From Styela clava (taxonomy: Eukaryota > Chordata > Ascidiacea > Stolidobranchia > Styelidae), in assembly GCF_964204865.1 (NCBI RefSeq), contig NC_135259.1, positions 12,968,974 through 13,032,973 on the forward strand: a stretch of 64,000 bases of DNA, written 5' to 3'. Positions 36,139 through 47,719 of the stretch are shown piece by piece. A program made the translations under genes and the position numbers. Position 1 is the stretch's first letter; every line of letters begins with the position of its first letter. The notes beneath the pieces were generated by a model. It was not told the origin of the DNA and made no database searches. It saw nothing but the letters and a program-made list of their open reading frames with translations.

Positions 36139-36236
36139 GGTACTCCTGAAGTATGTCGCACAACCTGAAGCCTAACCTGGTACACAACCTGAGTTCAGGT
36201 TGTGCGCCATCTTCGTGCCCATACTTCAGGAGGTCC
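36139..36236. repeat. MITE M1 with perfect 8-bp target duplication
   Basis: 98 bp, ggtactcctgaagtatg to catacttcaggaggtcc, flanked by ctgctttc at 36131-36138 and 36237-36244. The left arm has an internal deletion of the AAGATGGCG block. Confidence 0.88.
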
Positions 36237-36439
36237 CTGCTTTCATTCATGTTACCTCAGTTTCATACATTTGAGCAATGTTATTTTCTTATTACATGTA
36301 TTTTTCTTATCTAATGACTGACTCTATTACTTGCCAAGGAAAGTTTACCTAACTATGGACGTTATGAACGTTCACAATCCACTGTGATGCGATGGTGTGT
36401 GAAAAAGGCAAATTTTAGATCATATTTGGACACGTTTAG

Positions 36440-36655
36440 TGGACATAACGATCGTTTTGTTATGTTGTTCTTTGACTCGTTTTGAAGAAATCGCTTTTCT
36501 CTTTGATTACTGGACCAATTGCTTTGAAATTTTCAGTGGTTAAAGATAAATTTTCTTTAGAAGGCTATTACTTTTAGTTGCTATGACGTCATCAAAATTA
36601 TTGCCATTAAGTGGCGCTACGTGTCCATATATTTGAGCATAGCTCTCTTGTTTTT
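36440..36655 (+). repeat. Interspersed repeat R3, copy 2
   Basis: Contains ccaattgctttgaaattttc, agaaggctattactttta and catatatttgagcatagctc, shared with the other copies. A fragment with catatatttgagcaaaacg follows at about 36880-36965. Confidence 0.65.
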
Positions 36656-36967
36656 TATGGGATCGCATTTTTCGCTTCGACGTTTTGTGTGGTGACGTTA
36701 ATGAAATTATTAATTAATTATAGCGGTTTTGCGACGCATGTTTGCGGATCTCGTGCTTAGCTAAAGTCTTAAGTTTTTTTACGGAGATCGACAGATTTGA
36801 TTTAATAATACAGTTGTGAATAGGATCATTTGGTATTGACAGAGGCAGTGGCCAGTTGCCATGGCTGTACCACAGTTCCAACTTTGTTCATGATTTTTTT
36901 TCGGGACATTCTTGATAAAAATTTTCCTTTGGCTTCGCTCGTGCCCATATATTTGAGCAAAACGTTT

Positions 36968-37030
36968 GGCACTCCGGAGGTGAACCGAGATGTCGCACAA
37001 CCTGAACCCTAACTTTGTACACATACGATG
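36968..37030. repeat. MITE M1, half copy
   Basis: ggcactccggaggtgaaccg then gatgtcgcacaacctgaac; no right arm. Confidence 0.6.
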
Positions 37031-37085
37031 CTTGAATTTCTTGTGGAATACAAAACTTTACTCACAGGTAAGTATTATACTAATC

Positions 37086-37200
37086 GGTGCTCCGAAGTGT
37101 GTGTACCAAGATGGCGAATAACCTGAACATAGTAGGCCTATGTGTAGCAGGTTTGGGTTCAGGTTGTGCGTCATCTTGCTACACATATTTTCGAAGCGCC
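37086..37200. repeat. MITE M1, intact copy
   Basis: ggtgctccgaagtgtgtgta to tattttcgaagcgcc, with flanks tactaatc (37078-37085) and tgctaatc (37201-37208), 7 of 8 matching. Confidence 0.85.
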
Positions 37201-37886
37201 TGCTAATCGCCCAAGCAGATTGGATAAGTAAGATAAATTTAAAAGCACTTCAAAGAATTCAAGGCAGCAATAAACATGACACCAAAAAATCCGACGGCAT
37301 AATACGCGTTTCTAATTGCAAGAGGTTGGTAGCGTGGCCCAAAATGATTATGTATTTTTCGACATAACGTGTATACGATAAAATAGATCCCAAGTCGTGA
37401 AAATAACAATTTTTACATCGTTATTGCTTGGTGAAATTAGTATATATATATATCGATATTTTTCACAAAATAAATGCATTTTTAGGATGCAAGTGTTCAA
37501 TTAATCTAAGTTATATTTTGTTTTTAAGGCTAAGAGAGTCGAATTCATTCATTCGATCGTGAATAAATTTTTGATCTTTCAAACAGTAAATATTCGGGAC
37601 AAGTATTATTGAACTCAATAAAAAATTGAACAAATATCAGTTTATATGATTTAAAACTGGTTTTAATTTGGAACAATCCTTCAAAATCTAAAAACTACCT
37701 AATATTTTAAAATTGAATGTCGAGGACCGTACGGCTTGAGGCCCCCATGCTTCAGCCTACTTTTCCTAATGATAAATTCGGACGACCCAACAGATGACCG
37801 TCCACCACGAGAATGTTTTTGCCAACAATAAAAAAAAAATTATTGAATACATTTTCAACTTGATATACAACCGGTAAAATATATAT

Positions 37887-39785
37887 GATAGGGTGGGGGA
37901 AGATAGACACACGGGGTTAGATGGACACCAACGACTAACATGTATGGACACTTATTTCCGAATTGACTTGATCTTATGGGCCTTGATTCTGCAAACGCCA
38001 TTGGTGAGTTCGTTGCTAAGGGAGGAATTCGTTCCAGCCATTTAGGTTTAGCGCTTGGCGTAGTTAGTCAGTACTACTAATCGCGCGTTTGTTGGTAAGT
38101 TTGTACTTTTAAACTATGATTCAGGACTGAACATGCGACTGGTGCTAGCTAGCGGCTAACTATAGCTTTCAGCGAGTGATCATGTAAAAATGGGGAGGTT
38201 ATAAATGGGGTACTCTTTAATTTTTTAATTGCTTTTATCTGTCAAAATATTTCTGCGAAAATTTCAATAATCTTATGAAATTATGGGAGATGGCCATCTT
38301 ACCCTTCTGTACTATCATGTTTTCTCCAGATGCAAGTTTTGGATGCATGGAGAAGAGAAAATCCTAAAAAATGACAAGAAAATACCAAAGAATATCAAAA
38401 AGAGGCTCTTGGTCAGAATCGAACATGAGAATGGCAGTGAAAAATATCCAGAAAGGCAAGAAATTAAAGAACGCAGCACGGACTCGCAACTTTCCCAGAA
38501 CAACCCTACGAAAGCATGTGTTTCGATCTGTTAGGAAGGCAATGGCATCTAAACATCTCGGCCCTAGTTCCATATTTCCAAAGGAGCGGAGGGAAATCTT
38601 GTTAAGCTTATTTTTGAATTAGGAAAGAGAGGATTTCCATTAACTGTAAATGTCATACGAGCATTGGCTTACGAGTTTGCTGTACGTAATGGAATCAAGA
38701 ACAAAATTGGCAAGTCGCGTAGAATGGCCGGAAAAGATTGGTGGGCTTAGTCAGATCTCGGAGCCGTGACATTGCAACAATTAGAGAACTTTAGACGCAT
38801 ACCATGGGGAGAGCAAACAGACCGTCTCCTGGAGTATTTTGACATGTTGGAAGAGGCATGAAAGAACTTTGTCGTTTTAATCATCCCAGAGAGAGTTACA
38901 ATGTTGATGAAACTGAGGTAGAAAGTGTCACAATTGAGGCCGGCGAGTCATGCTATTCTTTTGGCAAATTTTGATTGAACTTTGTTGGGTTTTCAGGTAG
39001 CTTCCGAGGAAGTTAGTAATTCTTTCAGTCAGGGCCTAAGCAGAGAACCAGTCAGCACCAGTTTGTCATATCAATCATTCGAAGATAACTTGTCTCCTCC
39101 AGGGGTTCCTCCAGGCAGCCGAGAAGCAATTTAAGCTAGAAACTAGAGTATTGACAGGTGAAACTGTCAGCCGAACTGTCAGCTCTTGCGGAAACTACGT
39201 CATCCAGCTCGTAGAAAGTAAAATAAAAAACTTAATAATGAGCGCCTATGAAGGGGTTGTTTGAGCAACTTTTGTGCTGTCTGCAACGGCAATTTTCATG
39301 ACGATGTTGTGGAAGCGAGAAGAACTCGGTGCATAGAATCCAAAAAGTTGCCTCTTCATATTTTCCCCGGTGTTTATGGAAGAAACATTGTGTAGTTACA
39401 ATGTGATGGCGGCTCTGTTTGAAGCTACTTTGTATAGCCTACAATTTTCTTCAACATACTAAATAAAAATTTATGACCATTCCTCACTCAACCCCACATG
39501 TTCTTTCTATGTTATGATAGTATTTGTAAAATAGTGCAAGCAAGTAAAATTTTACTGCTTCTTTGATAGTATTTATGTACATTTTTGTATTATGCATGTT
39601 GCTTGTTAGCTACGAAAATATATAGGGTAAAGTGGACACACGGTGTATTTTTGATTGACTAGGATTTTTTCGAATATATCATTTATTTTGGTATTCTAAG
39701 AAGCAGCAGAACACATTTTCATTACTTCAATAAAATTTTATTAAGGGTCCGTCATATCCGACCATATGTCCATCTTCCCCGGTGA
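37887..39785 (+). mobile_element. Decayed pogo-like (Tc1/mariner superfamily) element
   Basis: Terminal motifs tgggggaagatagacaca (37890s) and, inverted, atgtccatcttcccc (39766-39780) suggest inverted repeats of the gggGAAGATgGACA type. Between them lies a broken transposase (separate entry). Exact ends and the TA duplication are not certain. Confidence 0.65.
38371..39400 (+). pseudogene. pogo-like transposase remnant
   Basis: Starts MTRKYQRISKRGSWS then a helix-turn-helix of psq/CENP-B type (VKNIQKGKKLKNAARTRNFP, TTLRKHVF). After a one-base shift near 38615 comes GKRGFPLTVNVIRALAYEFA and RRMAGKDWW, then a stop. A YNVDETEV segment near 38898 matches the first catalytic Asp region of pogo DDE transposases. 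The rest of the DDE core appears deleted; a Ser/Pro-rich tail and a Cys-containing stretch (CAVCNGNF, ~39270) remain. Several stops and shifts make it non-functional. Confidence 0.8.
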
Positions 39786-40267
39786 TTTTTTTTGCAAAAA
39801 TCATCTCTATCGCCTCGAGTGTTGGCGAACGGCAGGCGTCGTCGAGTGCCAGAAGACTTATACGTATCTACCGACCAAGTTTTAATAATATTCGACAGAT
39901 AGTTTTTGAAATAGAGTTAATTTTCAATAAGGGGGTCCATCTTTTCCTGCCCTACAATATCACCTATTTATTACTTCTAAGTTCTAACTCATATCTTGGC
40001 GTATCGTAGCCTGTATTTACGATACTCAAAAAAATATGCAAACGCGAATGAATTAAAGGCCCGCTTTGCTCACTCATAATTGGTAACAAATTCCCATTAA
40101 AATTAGTTGTTTCGCGGATTATTTCACAAATGATTTCACAATATTAGCTTTTAACGCAAGGATTGTATAATCAATATTTGCCGGAAATAACGCGTTAAGG
40201 AATAATACAATTGATCGGTTGATTCCCACTTTCGAGTTACAATGTATATGCAAGACTTATTCTTAGA
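39786..40267. other. Upstream region of the HS2ST-like gene
   Basis: AT-rich, no repeat recognised and no coding evidence. It presumably holds the promoter and 5' UTR of the sulfotransferase gene, but I see no defined core element. Confidence 0.4.
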
Positions 40268-41173
40268 ATGGTTTGTAAACTGAACAAGTTGTTGTTAGTG
40301 CTTTTGTTTATAGTTGGATTTACGGTTCTTCATAAGCAGATATCGTTCGTAGGACAAAGACAACAACCGAATGGAAATCGTCAAAATTTAGTGGTAATAT
40401 ATAATAAAATTCCTAAGACTGCAAGTACGAGCTTTTGCAAGTTAGTAATTCGTCACCACAAAAACGAGCTTTATTCAATTAATATTCAGACAATTAATAG
40501 CTCGCCATTGCTAACACTACAAGATCAATTTAGATTGGTACAAAATGTTACAAATTGGGAAGAAATCACACCAGCATTTTATCACGGTCACTTTTTCTAT
40601 GTTGAATTCACTCGTTTTGGAAGTTCTTTGTCACCAATTTATATCAACATTGTTCGAGATCCGCTGGAAAGACTAGTGTCTCACTACTATTTTCTGAGGT
40701 TTGGAGATAATTTTCGCACCGACTTGATTCGAACGAAACAAGGTGATACAACGACATTCGACGAGTGTTTCAAAAGAAAACACAGTGATTGTAGAGTTGA
40801 TCGTCTTTGGTTACAAATTCCATATTTTTGTGGACAAATTTCAGAATGCCAAAAAGTTGGTAGTCGATGGGCGTTGGAAGAAGCGAAACGAAATTTAGTA
40901 ACAAAGTATTTGCTTGTTGGAATTACGGAAAAACTACATGATTTTATAATGCTATTGGAAAATATGATGCCTCAAATGTTTGAGGGACTTTCGGAACAAT
41001 ATCACAAAGATAAATCAACTTCTCACATGCGGAACACAAATAAAAAAGTTCCACTTTCTGCAAAAACAACAAGAAAAATAAAATCAACAAAAGTATGGGC
41101 CATGGAAATGGAGTTTTATAATTTTGCTAAAGATAGATTTCATTTCATAAAAGCAAAAATTCTTGAATCATAA
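40268..41173 (+). CDS. Heparan sulfate 2-O-sulfotransferase-like protein, single exon, 301 residues
   Basis: Type II Golgi enzyme predicted to move sulfate from PAPS to the 2-OH of uronic acid in heparan sulfate. Seen: short cytosolic tail and one membrane anchor (residues ~8-20), PAPS 5'-phosphosulfate loop PKTASTSF (49-56), YHGHFFYVEF (105-114) with His106/His108 at the place of the catalytic histidines of HS2ST, 3'-phosphate motif RDPLERLVSHYYFLRFGD (130-147), LWLQIPYFCG (180-189), VGSRWALEEAK and a DFIMLLE helix. Cys pairs 167/175 and 188/194 fit family disulfides. The match to vertebrate HS2ST1 is close along the length, better than to uronyl 2-sulfotransferase. Oddities: no introns, although vertebrate HS2ST1 has several, and the C-terminus stops about 20 residues early. 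It may be a retrocopy or a lineage-expanded paralog. The frame is intact, so probably active or recently so. Confidence 0.93.
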   Translation: MVCKLNKLLLVLLFIVGFTVLHKQISFVGQRQQPNGNRQNLVVIYNKIPKTASTSFCKLVIRHHKNELYSINIQTINSSPLLTLQDQFRLVQNVTNWEEITPAFYHGHFFYVEFTRFGSSLSPIYINIVRDPLERLVSHYYFLRFGDNFRTDLIRTKQGDTTTFDECFKRKHSDCRVDRLWLQIPYFCGQISECQKVGSRWALEEAKRNLVTKYLLVGITEKLHDFIMLLENMMPQMFEGLSEQYHKDKSTSHMRNTNKKVPLSAKTTRKIKSTKVWAMEMEFYNFAKDRFHFIKAKILES

Positions 41174-41328
41174 AATTTGTTTTGTCATTGAAATCACAAT
41201 TTTTTTTTATACTGAGGCCAGAATATAATTCAGGACAAATATGATCTTCGTGTACGACTTTTATTGGGCGAATCGAAATCCGGGAAAAATTTGAATAATA
41301 CCATAATATATATATAGGCAGTGGTGAG

Positions 41329-41773
41329 CTGTAGCCGGAACGGCGTTCCGGTTGTTGGACATTTTATTGCGTTTGCGTTCCTGTTGTTAAAATAAAATTA
41401 TGGATCGAAAAATATAGTTTCTGCGGGAAACTTAGTTATTAATTGGTGTTTTGTTGCATCATAATTCTTTTTACATTACAGCACGCAAATAATTAGTGCA
41501 CAGCAGTAACGTGTAATGAATGTTTCGCCGACCTTTAACCCCTGTGAAAATTCATCCAATACCTTTCTAATAATAGCATTCGTATTGAATTAGTATGAAT
41601 ATTCTTACAATTTTAAACAGTCACATTCAGATAATTTTTTCATATTTTATTGTAGTTCTTCGGCTCTATCTCACGACAGACAAAATTACTGGTAGCGTCG
41701 TGTTGTAAACATATATTACATTTTCACGAATTTGGTGCGTGCCGGTTGTTACGATTTTTTCAGCTCATCACTG
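41329..41773. mobile_element. Small non-autonomous hAT element, CAGTGGTGAGCTG ends
   Basis: 445 bp, starts CAGTGGTGAGCTGTAGCCGG and ends TTTCAGCTCATCACTG. Flanks tatatagg / tatatatc match at 6 of 8. Its right flank is the left target duplication of the larger hAT element, so the two are adjacent. Confidence 0.75.
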
Positions 41774-41780
41774 TATATAT

Positions 41781-44700
41781 CAGTGGCGGCGCGTGGTCAT
41801 TTTGACAACCGGGGCAAGCTACTGCGGGACCAAGTCACCCCCATCTACGGGGACAGGATGAGCGCTGTATGTTCTCCCATCATTTTATGAGTATAAAAAC
41901 CATTCCATCGGTAACAACCAATCGGCAAAAGCGACAATTTTTAACGATAAGAAATTGTCTTTAAAACCGGTCCAAGTCAAGGGATTAATAAATATAGACA
42001 TAGTTTATTTTGAAACCTCTTTCAAAAGGAAAGGCAATATTTACCCAGATAAATACAATGACATATTAACAGAAACTTCGGGAAAGCAGACAAAACCTAA
42101 AATAAGGTTTAAAACGTTACTATGAAGAAAGGAAAAATAATGCAAAGATAAGGACATGCGTCTCTCACTCATAGATATATATGCTGCTAGACTTCTACTG
42201 CTTGAACATATATGCAACACGCCGCGGTTTCTTGGAAGCAAAATGCTCAATAACGCGCTGATTAAAGTCATGCATCCCAGAAATAACGTCTCTGTGAATG
42301 GATAAAACAGCCAAGGAATTTAATCTATCTTGCTTCATTGTGTTTCTGAGATACGTTTTATTACGCTTCAGCGTGCTGAATGTTCGCTCTGCGTCGGCGG
42401 AAGAAATAGGCGTCGTCAAAATGATGTCCATAAATTTTGCAGACGCCGCAAAGGTAGTTACTAGAGTGTTATCTATGAGGAACCCATAGAGCGCGCAAGT
42501 TGATGTGATGTTCAAAAAACTTTGATTGGTGTATATACATCGCAATTCATTTCCAATTTACCCACGTTTATCATGGGGTAAAATTTGTAGACAGTAGCCA
42601 ACAAATGGATGGGAAATTGACGTGCAAATTTTGAAAAATTTTTGGGGTTCATCAAAGAGAACGCGGCAAGGTGTTCAGTGCACAGACGATCGCCTATTTG
42701 ATTCACCAGAATGTCACAGCATTCCTTTGCAGACAAAATCAAACGCTGCGTTGTTTGCCCGCGGCGTAAAGAAGCACTCCATGTGTCGTCGTATGTTATT
42801 GTTTCCCGGATACGAGATACAGCATCGCAGAAGTCTGAAATACACGACTGCACAGACGCTCCATCCATTAGCCTTGACTGCAATGCGCCGTATAATACAT
42901 CCACGTGATAGAATATTGTGGAGAAAAAAGCGAGAAAAATGAAAACTCACCATATCCTAGCAGACGCTTTAGACCTGCCGCCTCCCTCACAGAGCGTTCG
43001 TCCCAAACCGGAGAGCTCTGAATGCCATTGAAACACTCAATGAGCTCAGACCTAATTTCGGACACGCCCTGCACCACGCGTGATTGGAAGTTCCAACGTG
43101 TTGGTGCACAAGCTGGGAGACGGCGGCTACATATCTGGCGAAGGAGGTCAGAGCGCTTCGGCGAAACGGAAAAAAAATGAAGAAAACCCCGAAACATTTG
43201 CAAAAAATATACGGACGAGAGGGGTATCAAGACACATATTTTTAATAACGAGGTTAAATTGGTGTGCATAACAATGTAAAAAATGCGCATGAGGAAAATC
43301 TTCTTTTATATAAACTTGAACACCATGTTTCGACCCACTCATGACTGCCGCGCCGTCATAAGTTTGAGTTATCAATTTTGACTTCGCGTTGTAAGGCTGT
43401 AACACTTCTTTGAGTACAGCCGATATCCCGCAAGCCGTGCGATCAACGATTGGTACAAAGCTGTGAAATCTCTCGGTAGGTTTACCATCTTTCACAAACC
43501 GAAAAATCACAGCCAGTTGGGAAACGCACGTGATGTCAGTTGTCTCGTCAGACTGAATCGAAAGGAACTGGCAATTCTCAATTTCCAGGGCCAAATGTTG
43601 TAAATAAATTTTATACATTGACTCGAGCAAATCATTTTGGATATCCTTAGATGTCCCTTTCGAAACAGTTGCGGCATCGAGATGATCTCTCAATACTGTA
43701 TCTAGGGATGCGGTGTATTCCACCATATCCAAAAATACCTCTCTATTAGAAGAGCAAGCCCGTTCATCGTGCCCACGGAGCGACAGCTCGTGACAACCAA
43801 TGAACTTCAAAACATCTATCAATCGACCGAGAACATGGCGGTTTTTCTCGACGTTTTGGTTGTGCCGACGAATAGAAACCGCGCGTCCTTCATCCAACTG
43901 TGCTGCAATATTAACATTTCCGAATGTTCGGTATTTTACTGCATTGTCCAGATGCTCCATAGAAGATTGATGATCACTGGCACGCTCGGAAAGATGTTTA
44001 AGATCTCTAAAACCAAATTTACACCAACGTGAGTCACGGGCGGTAGCAAAAAGTAGGCAATAAAAACAAAAAAGTGCATTTTTGTCCTCGCTGTAACACA
44101 ACCATTCGTGTTTTTTATACCAAGTTTCTGCGCAGAATGTACGCCGACGCTTTCCTCCGTCATGGGATTGTTCCAGTGAACAATTTTTTGGTTGATAAGG
44201 CCCAAGATGTTGTACCTCTAATTTTTGTTCCAGCGGCAGCTGCGAAAACGGAGTGCGAAGTAGTGCATCAACCTTATTCATTATGAGGTTTAAGGCTAAG
44301 AAATGGGAAGCCGGAAAGAAGTGAGGAGCTCAAAAAGAATGTGGAAAATCGAAAGCAAATGGACTAAAGGTCTCTTACTGATTCAAATAGCGAAACAAGC
44401 GACAAAAACGAAGGCGAGGAAACTATCAACTCTTCAAGCAACCAACGAACGAGAAGGAATGCGTGAATATGTCAACACGTTGTTGTGAGAAACGTCGGCA
44501 TTGTGTCGTCATAATTTCGGGGCTAGCCCCGATCGGCCCCGATGATTTAGTAAAAGAAACAGAAAACAAACGAGACAAACGCGGCGAGTGGAAGATAAAA
44601 GAGAGAATACGATATACAATGAGCAACCGGGGCAAAATCGGCGTCGCCCCGTCGACGTTCGGCGAAGGCTTTGCGAGCGAAAAATGAACCATGTCGGGAG

Positions 44701-44821
44701 AATATGGCTAGTGTAGACAGTCTGTGCAACCGATATTGAGGTATTTTTCGAATTTTTTTTGTTATTCCGAAAAAACAACAGGGGCATTGCCCCGGTTGGC
44801 CCTATTGACGCGCCGCCACTG
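41781..44821 (-). mobile_element. hAT transposon with MYM/TTF-type transposase, near-complete
   Basis: 3,041 bp. Ends CAGTGGCGGCGCGTGGTCAT and (inverted) CAGTGGCGGCGCGTCAATAG, with GGGGCAA words subterminally. Flanked by a perfect 8-bp duplication gtatatat (41773-41780, 44822-44829). The transposase gene lies on the minus strand. The intact target duplication and ends suggest a fairly recent insertion. Confidence 0.95.
42195..44281 (-). pseudogene. hAT transposase (ZMYM1/DUF4371-like) with about three frameshifts
   Basis: Read from 44281 down. Segment 1 (44281-43148, 377 residues) has a TTF-type zinc-finger region (WYKKHEWLCYSEDKNALFCF) and the start of the RNase H-like core (SIQSDETTDITCVSQLA, TQTYDGAAVMSG, LHCYAHQFNLVIKN). 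Segment 2 (to about 42930) carries SPKRSDLLRQICSRRLP and CAPTRWNFQSR. Segment 3 (42904-42512) starts DVLYGALQSR. Segment 4 (42545-42195) has the hAT dimerisation signature SSADAERTFSTLKRNKTYLR. Segments 1/2 meet at a run of eight T (minus strand) near 43170, and 2/3 and 3/4 at similar one-base slips near 42940 and 42545. Each is a single-base shift, two of them at homopolymers, so either recent decay or read errors. No alternative GT-AG intron explains the first. Confidence 0.9.
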
Positions 44822-47719
44822 GTATATATGTACCCAAGAATATTCATAGGACCATGTGAAAGTATGTTATAAAAATTAAAATATAAAAACACACGTGTAA
44901 AATTCAAAACTGGCAAAACTCGGCATTAAAATCAAAAACCTATCGTCCATTATTATTGTTACGTCTCCAGACGCGGCATGGCAAAACCTGAGTTTTACGT
45001 CCGAATATGAAAGAAAAACGTCAAATTTCGTATCCACGTTTCGAGTGTTTTGTTGTACTGGGGCTATTCGATTTTTTACGTTTCGTACAATCGGTCTGTG
45101 CCAATTTGATGTCTGATAGAAAGGTCGAGGTCGGCTATCACTCAATACTAAAGATATGATACTTTGAACTATCAAGTATACTACTGGTCTCTTACCCATT
45201 GATTTTAAATTGGGCCATATAACGGAAGCGAAGATCTATATTCCATACTCTAGTCTACAGCATTATGGAACAGCACGCGCATAGATGGATTTATATTGAA
45301 GCAGTAATTATTTTTTCTTGGTGTTCACGGGGACAGAAGTTCCATATAGATATAGAAGCTGTTTAATTTTCTAAGGATGTTACATGTCTTTGCTAATCTG
45401 TAAAATGTTATGAATCGTTTTGATGAATTTTTATTGAATTTTCAGTACTCAAAGAAATTTTTATAAGGCTTTTACTTTTATTTTTCTAGGTCCTAAGAGG
45501 GAACGATAATTCACCCCAAATTCCATTGTTTTTATGAACCATGGATCTCTATTTCATGGACATGCCTACATTTGCCATTCAGTACAGTTTTTTCAACACT
45601 TTGTTGGGATTTTGCTGACATTGTTGTTGCCATATTACTATTAGTCATTCGACCTTCGCGACAGTTCGTGTATTTGAGCATTGCACTTTTGTTTTTCAAA
45701 TATTGGAACGGACGTTAGGTGTCGCTATTACACAGCACGTTTAATTTCTTGTTGTCTTTATGAAATCGAATGAGATTTGGAAATGGTGATAAAATCATTA
45801 TGTACTGCTGATTTTGTTTTGTATAGGAAACTCTTTTAACTGTGACTATGTGGACAGTGTGTATGTTATTTTTTCACAATTCATTTTGTAAAAAACAACA
45901 TTCCACGATCTTGGTGAATAGTAACACGTACTTCGGTAATGCCTGATAGTAGTGTTCCATTAACTTGTGACACTAAAATGGATAATAAACAGTCACATTT
46001 TATTGTTTAAAATCTTCGATTTTTCAATAAAGGGAAATATGAACTTGCCGCGAAAACATAGGATAAATAAATGGATGTTACTGATTGGCCTCTTGACTAT
46101 TTTGCCGATTTTGACTATCGACTAAAAGCAGTTTTGACTCCGATTGGTGTTTCAGCTTATAGGTAACGAAATATTTTGCCACAATATTATATTGAAATAC
46201 CAGTTCTCAATCGGCTCCGCAGAACGTACGTTACCAGAAATCATGAGCAGCATTTCTATGGCGCATCCAACCTCGATCTTTTTTTATTTCAGTATCCATA
46301 ACAAGTTTATTCATTCATGCTTGCAAATTTGCGCTTGGGCTGGGTTTAGTAACGTTAATATCCAAACGTTAGTCGACAACTATTTTTATAGGTAGTATTC
46401 ACATGACAGTTTCATACTATTTTATTTAATTTGTTATATATACATAAATAAGTTTTCTTCACTCGGATATAAGATCATTTAGTTGGTTGCTTCCGCTCTA
46501 TTCATAAGCTAACTGAATGCTGTAACTTCTATAACCTTAAAGTGCTACGTAGTGTATAGAATGTTTTTATAATATAGCCGCATTGCTGAGATATTTGATT
46601 TTTTTATTTAAATTTCATTCGAGTGAATTTTAGCTAGAAGTGTGAATACTACATTTGTAACCTTTTAGCAGATGCACTCGGAGTTCACTACCAGAAAGTA
46701 ATATTACCAGTTAGTCTTCCAAAATTTTTATTATATTTACAATATCAAGTAATAAGTTCCGTGATAGCCGCGCTTACCATCGCTCTTCAGTGAAATTCGA
46801 TATATAAAATTGTGGTCGAATTTTCGTCAGATTAGAAGTATTTTTACATTCTAATAGCAGTACGTAAGAAATTATAGATAGATGATTTTTATTGTAAGCG
46901 AAGCAAATATCGCATATCAGATAACAGGGATTTCGTAATCGATTTCTTGCGTCAACATGTTTTTGAATCATTATCATGTGCTTGGAGAAGGGTTCATTAT
47001 TTTTGTTTTTGTTTACGCACAAGCAAATTCTTCTAATCCGTTGCTTTTCATACTGAAATTTTGTCGTCGAACAAAGTAAATAGAAAAAAACAAACACCGA
47101 AGGAGTTTTACATTATCAGATTTCCACACAGATTTTGCCTGTACTTCATACGCAAATGTTTTGGTCGTATTTTATGATTTCTTTATTTGTGTCCAGGAAC
47201 TTCATAGTTGGGGAAAAGTAATTAGAAAATCGTACGCCTATTCATGACCTTGTATATGGAACAAAGAACTGACATGTTATTCAAATAACTGAGCTGGTGA
47301 AGGGACAACTGATTGTGATCGAGCCGTCCTATAGCCTTACCAATCGATTTGAATAAATATTCTATTCTATTCCTGATCTAATATCCGCGCCTAGCTGATC
47401 AGTTTCATGTCTAATGTTGGCCAAATATTCTTGAAACCAAAAACTTGGGCATTTGCTTTTTAAACAGTCGAGACGGATATTGGATACATCTTGTTTTGTT
47501 CTATGATGAAATCATTCCCAACAAAGGTCAAAATAAATTGACCAAGCTCATCTATCAAAGCACGATAAAAGCAGTACTAAGTTACGCCTGAGGCTCATTC
47601 AACAATAGGCATTATACTGAGAAGGTGTTGGAACCGTTGAGTATACTCTGCTTTGTCTCACTGATACAATTACTTTATTTTTGTTAACGAGAACCGTCTA
47701 TAAGTATTTTGATATAGTC
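44822..47719. other. Gene-free stretch before the peptide cluster
   Basis: No coding region supported. It holds an R3 repeat copy (45415-45695) and AT-rich sequence. Several short minus-strand open frames (for example 46774-47097) lack splice context or similarity to anything I know. Confidence 0.5.
45415..45695 (+). repeat. Interspersed repeat R3, copy 3 (diverged)
   Basis: Contains attgaattttcag, ggcttttacttttattt and gtgtatttgagcattgcac in the same order as the copy at 36440. Confidence 0.5.

Noticed and set aside
42298..44281. Plus-strand open frames across the hAT element
   Set aside because: They are the antisense of the transposase coding sequence.
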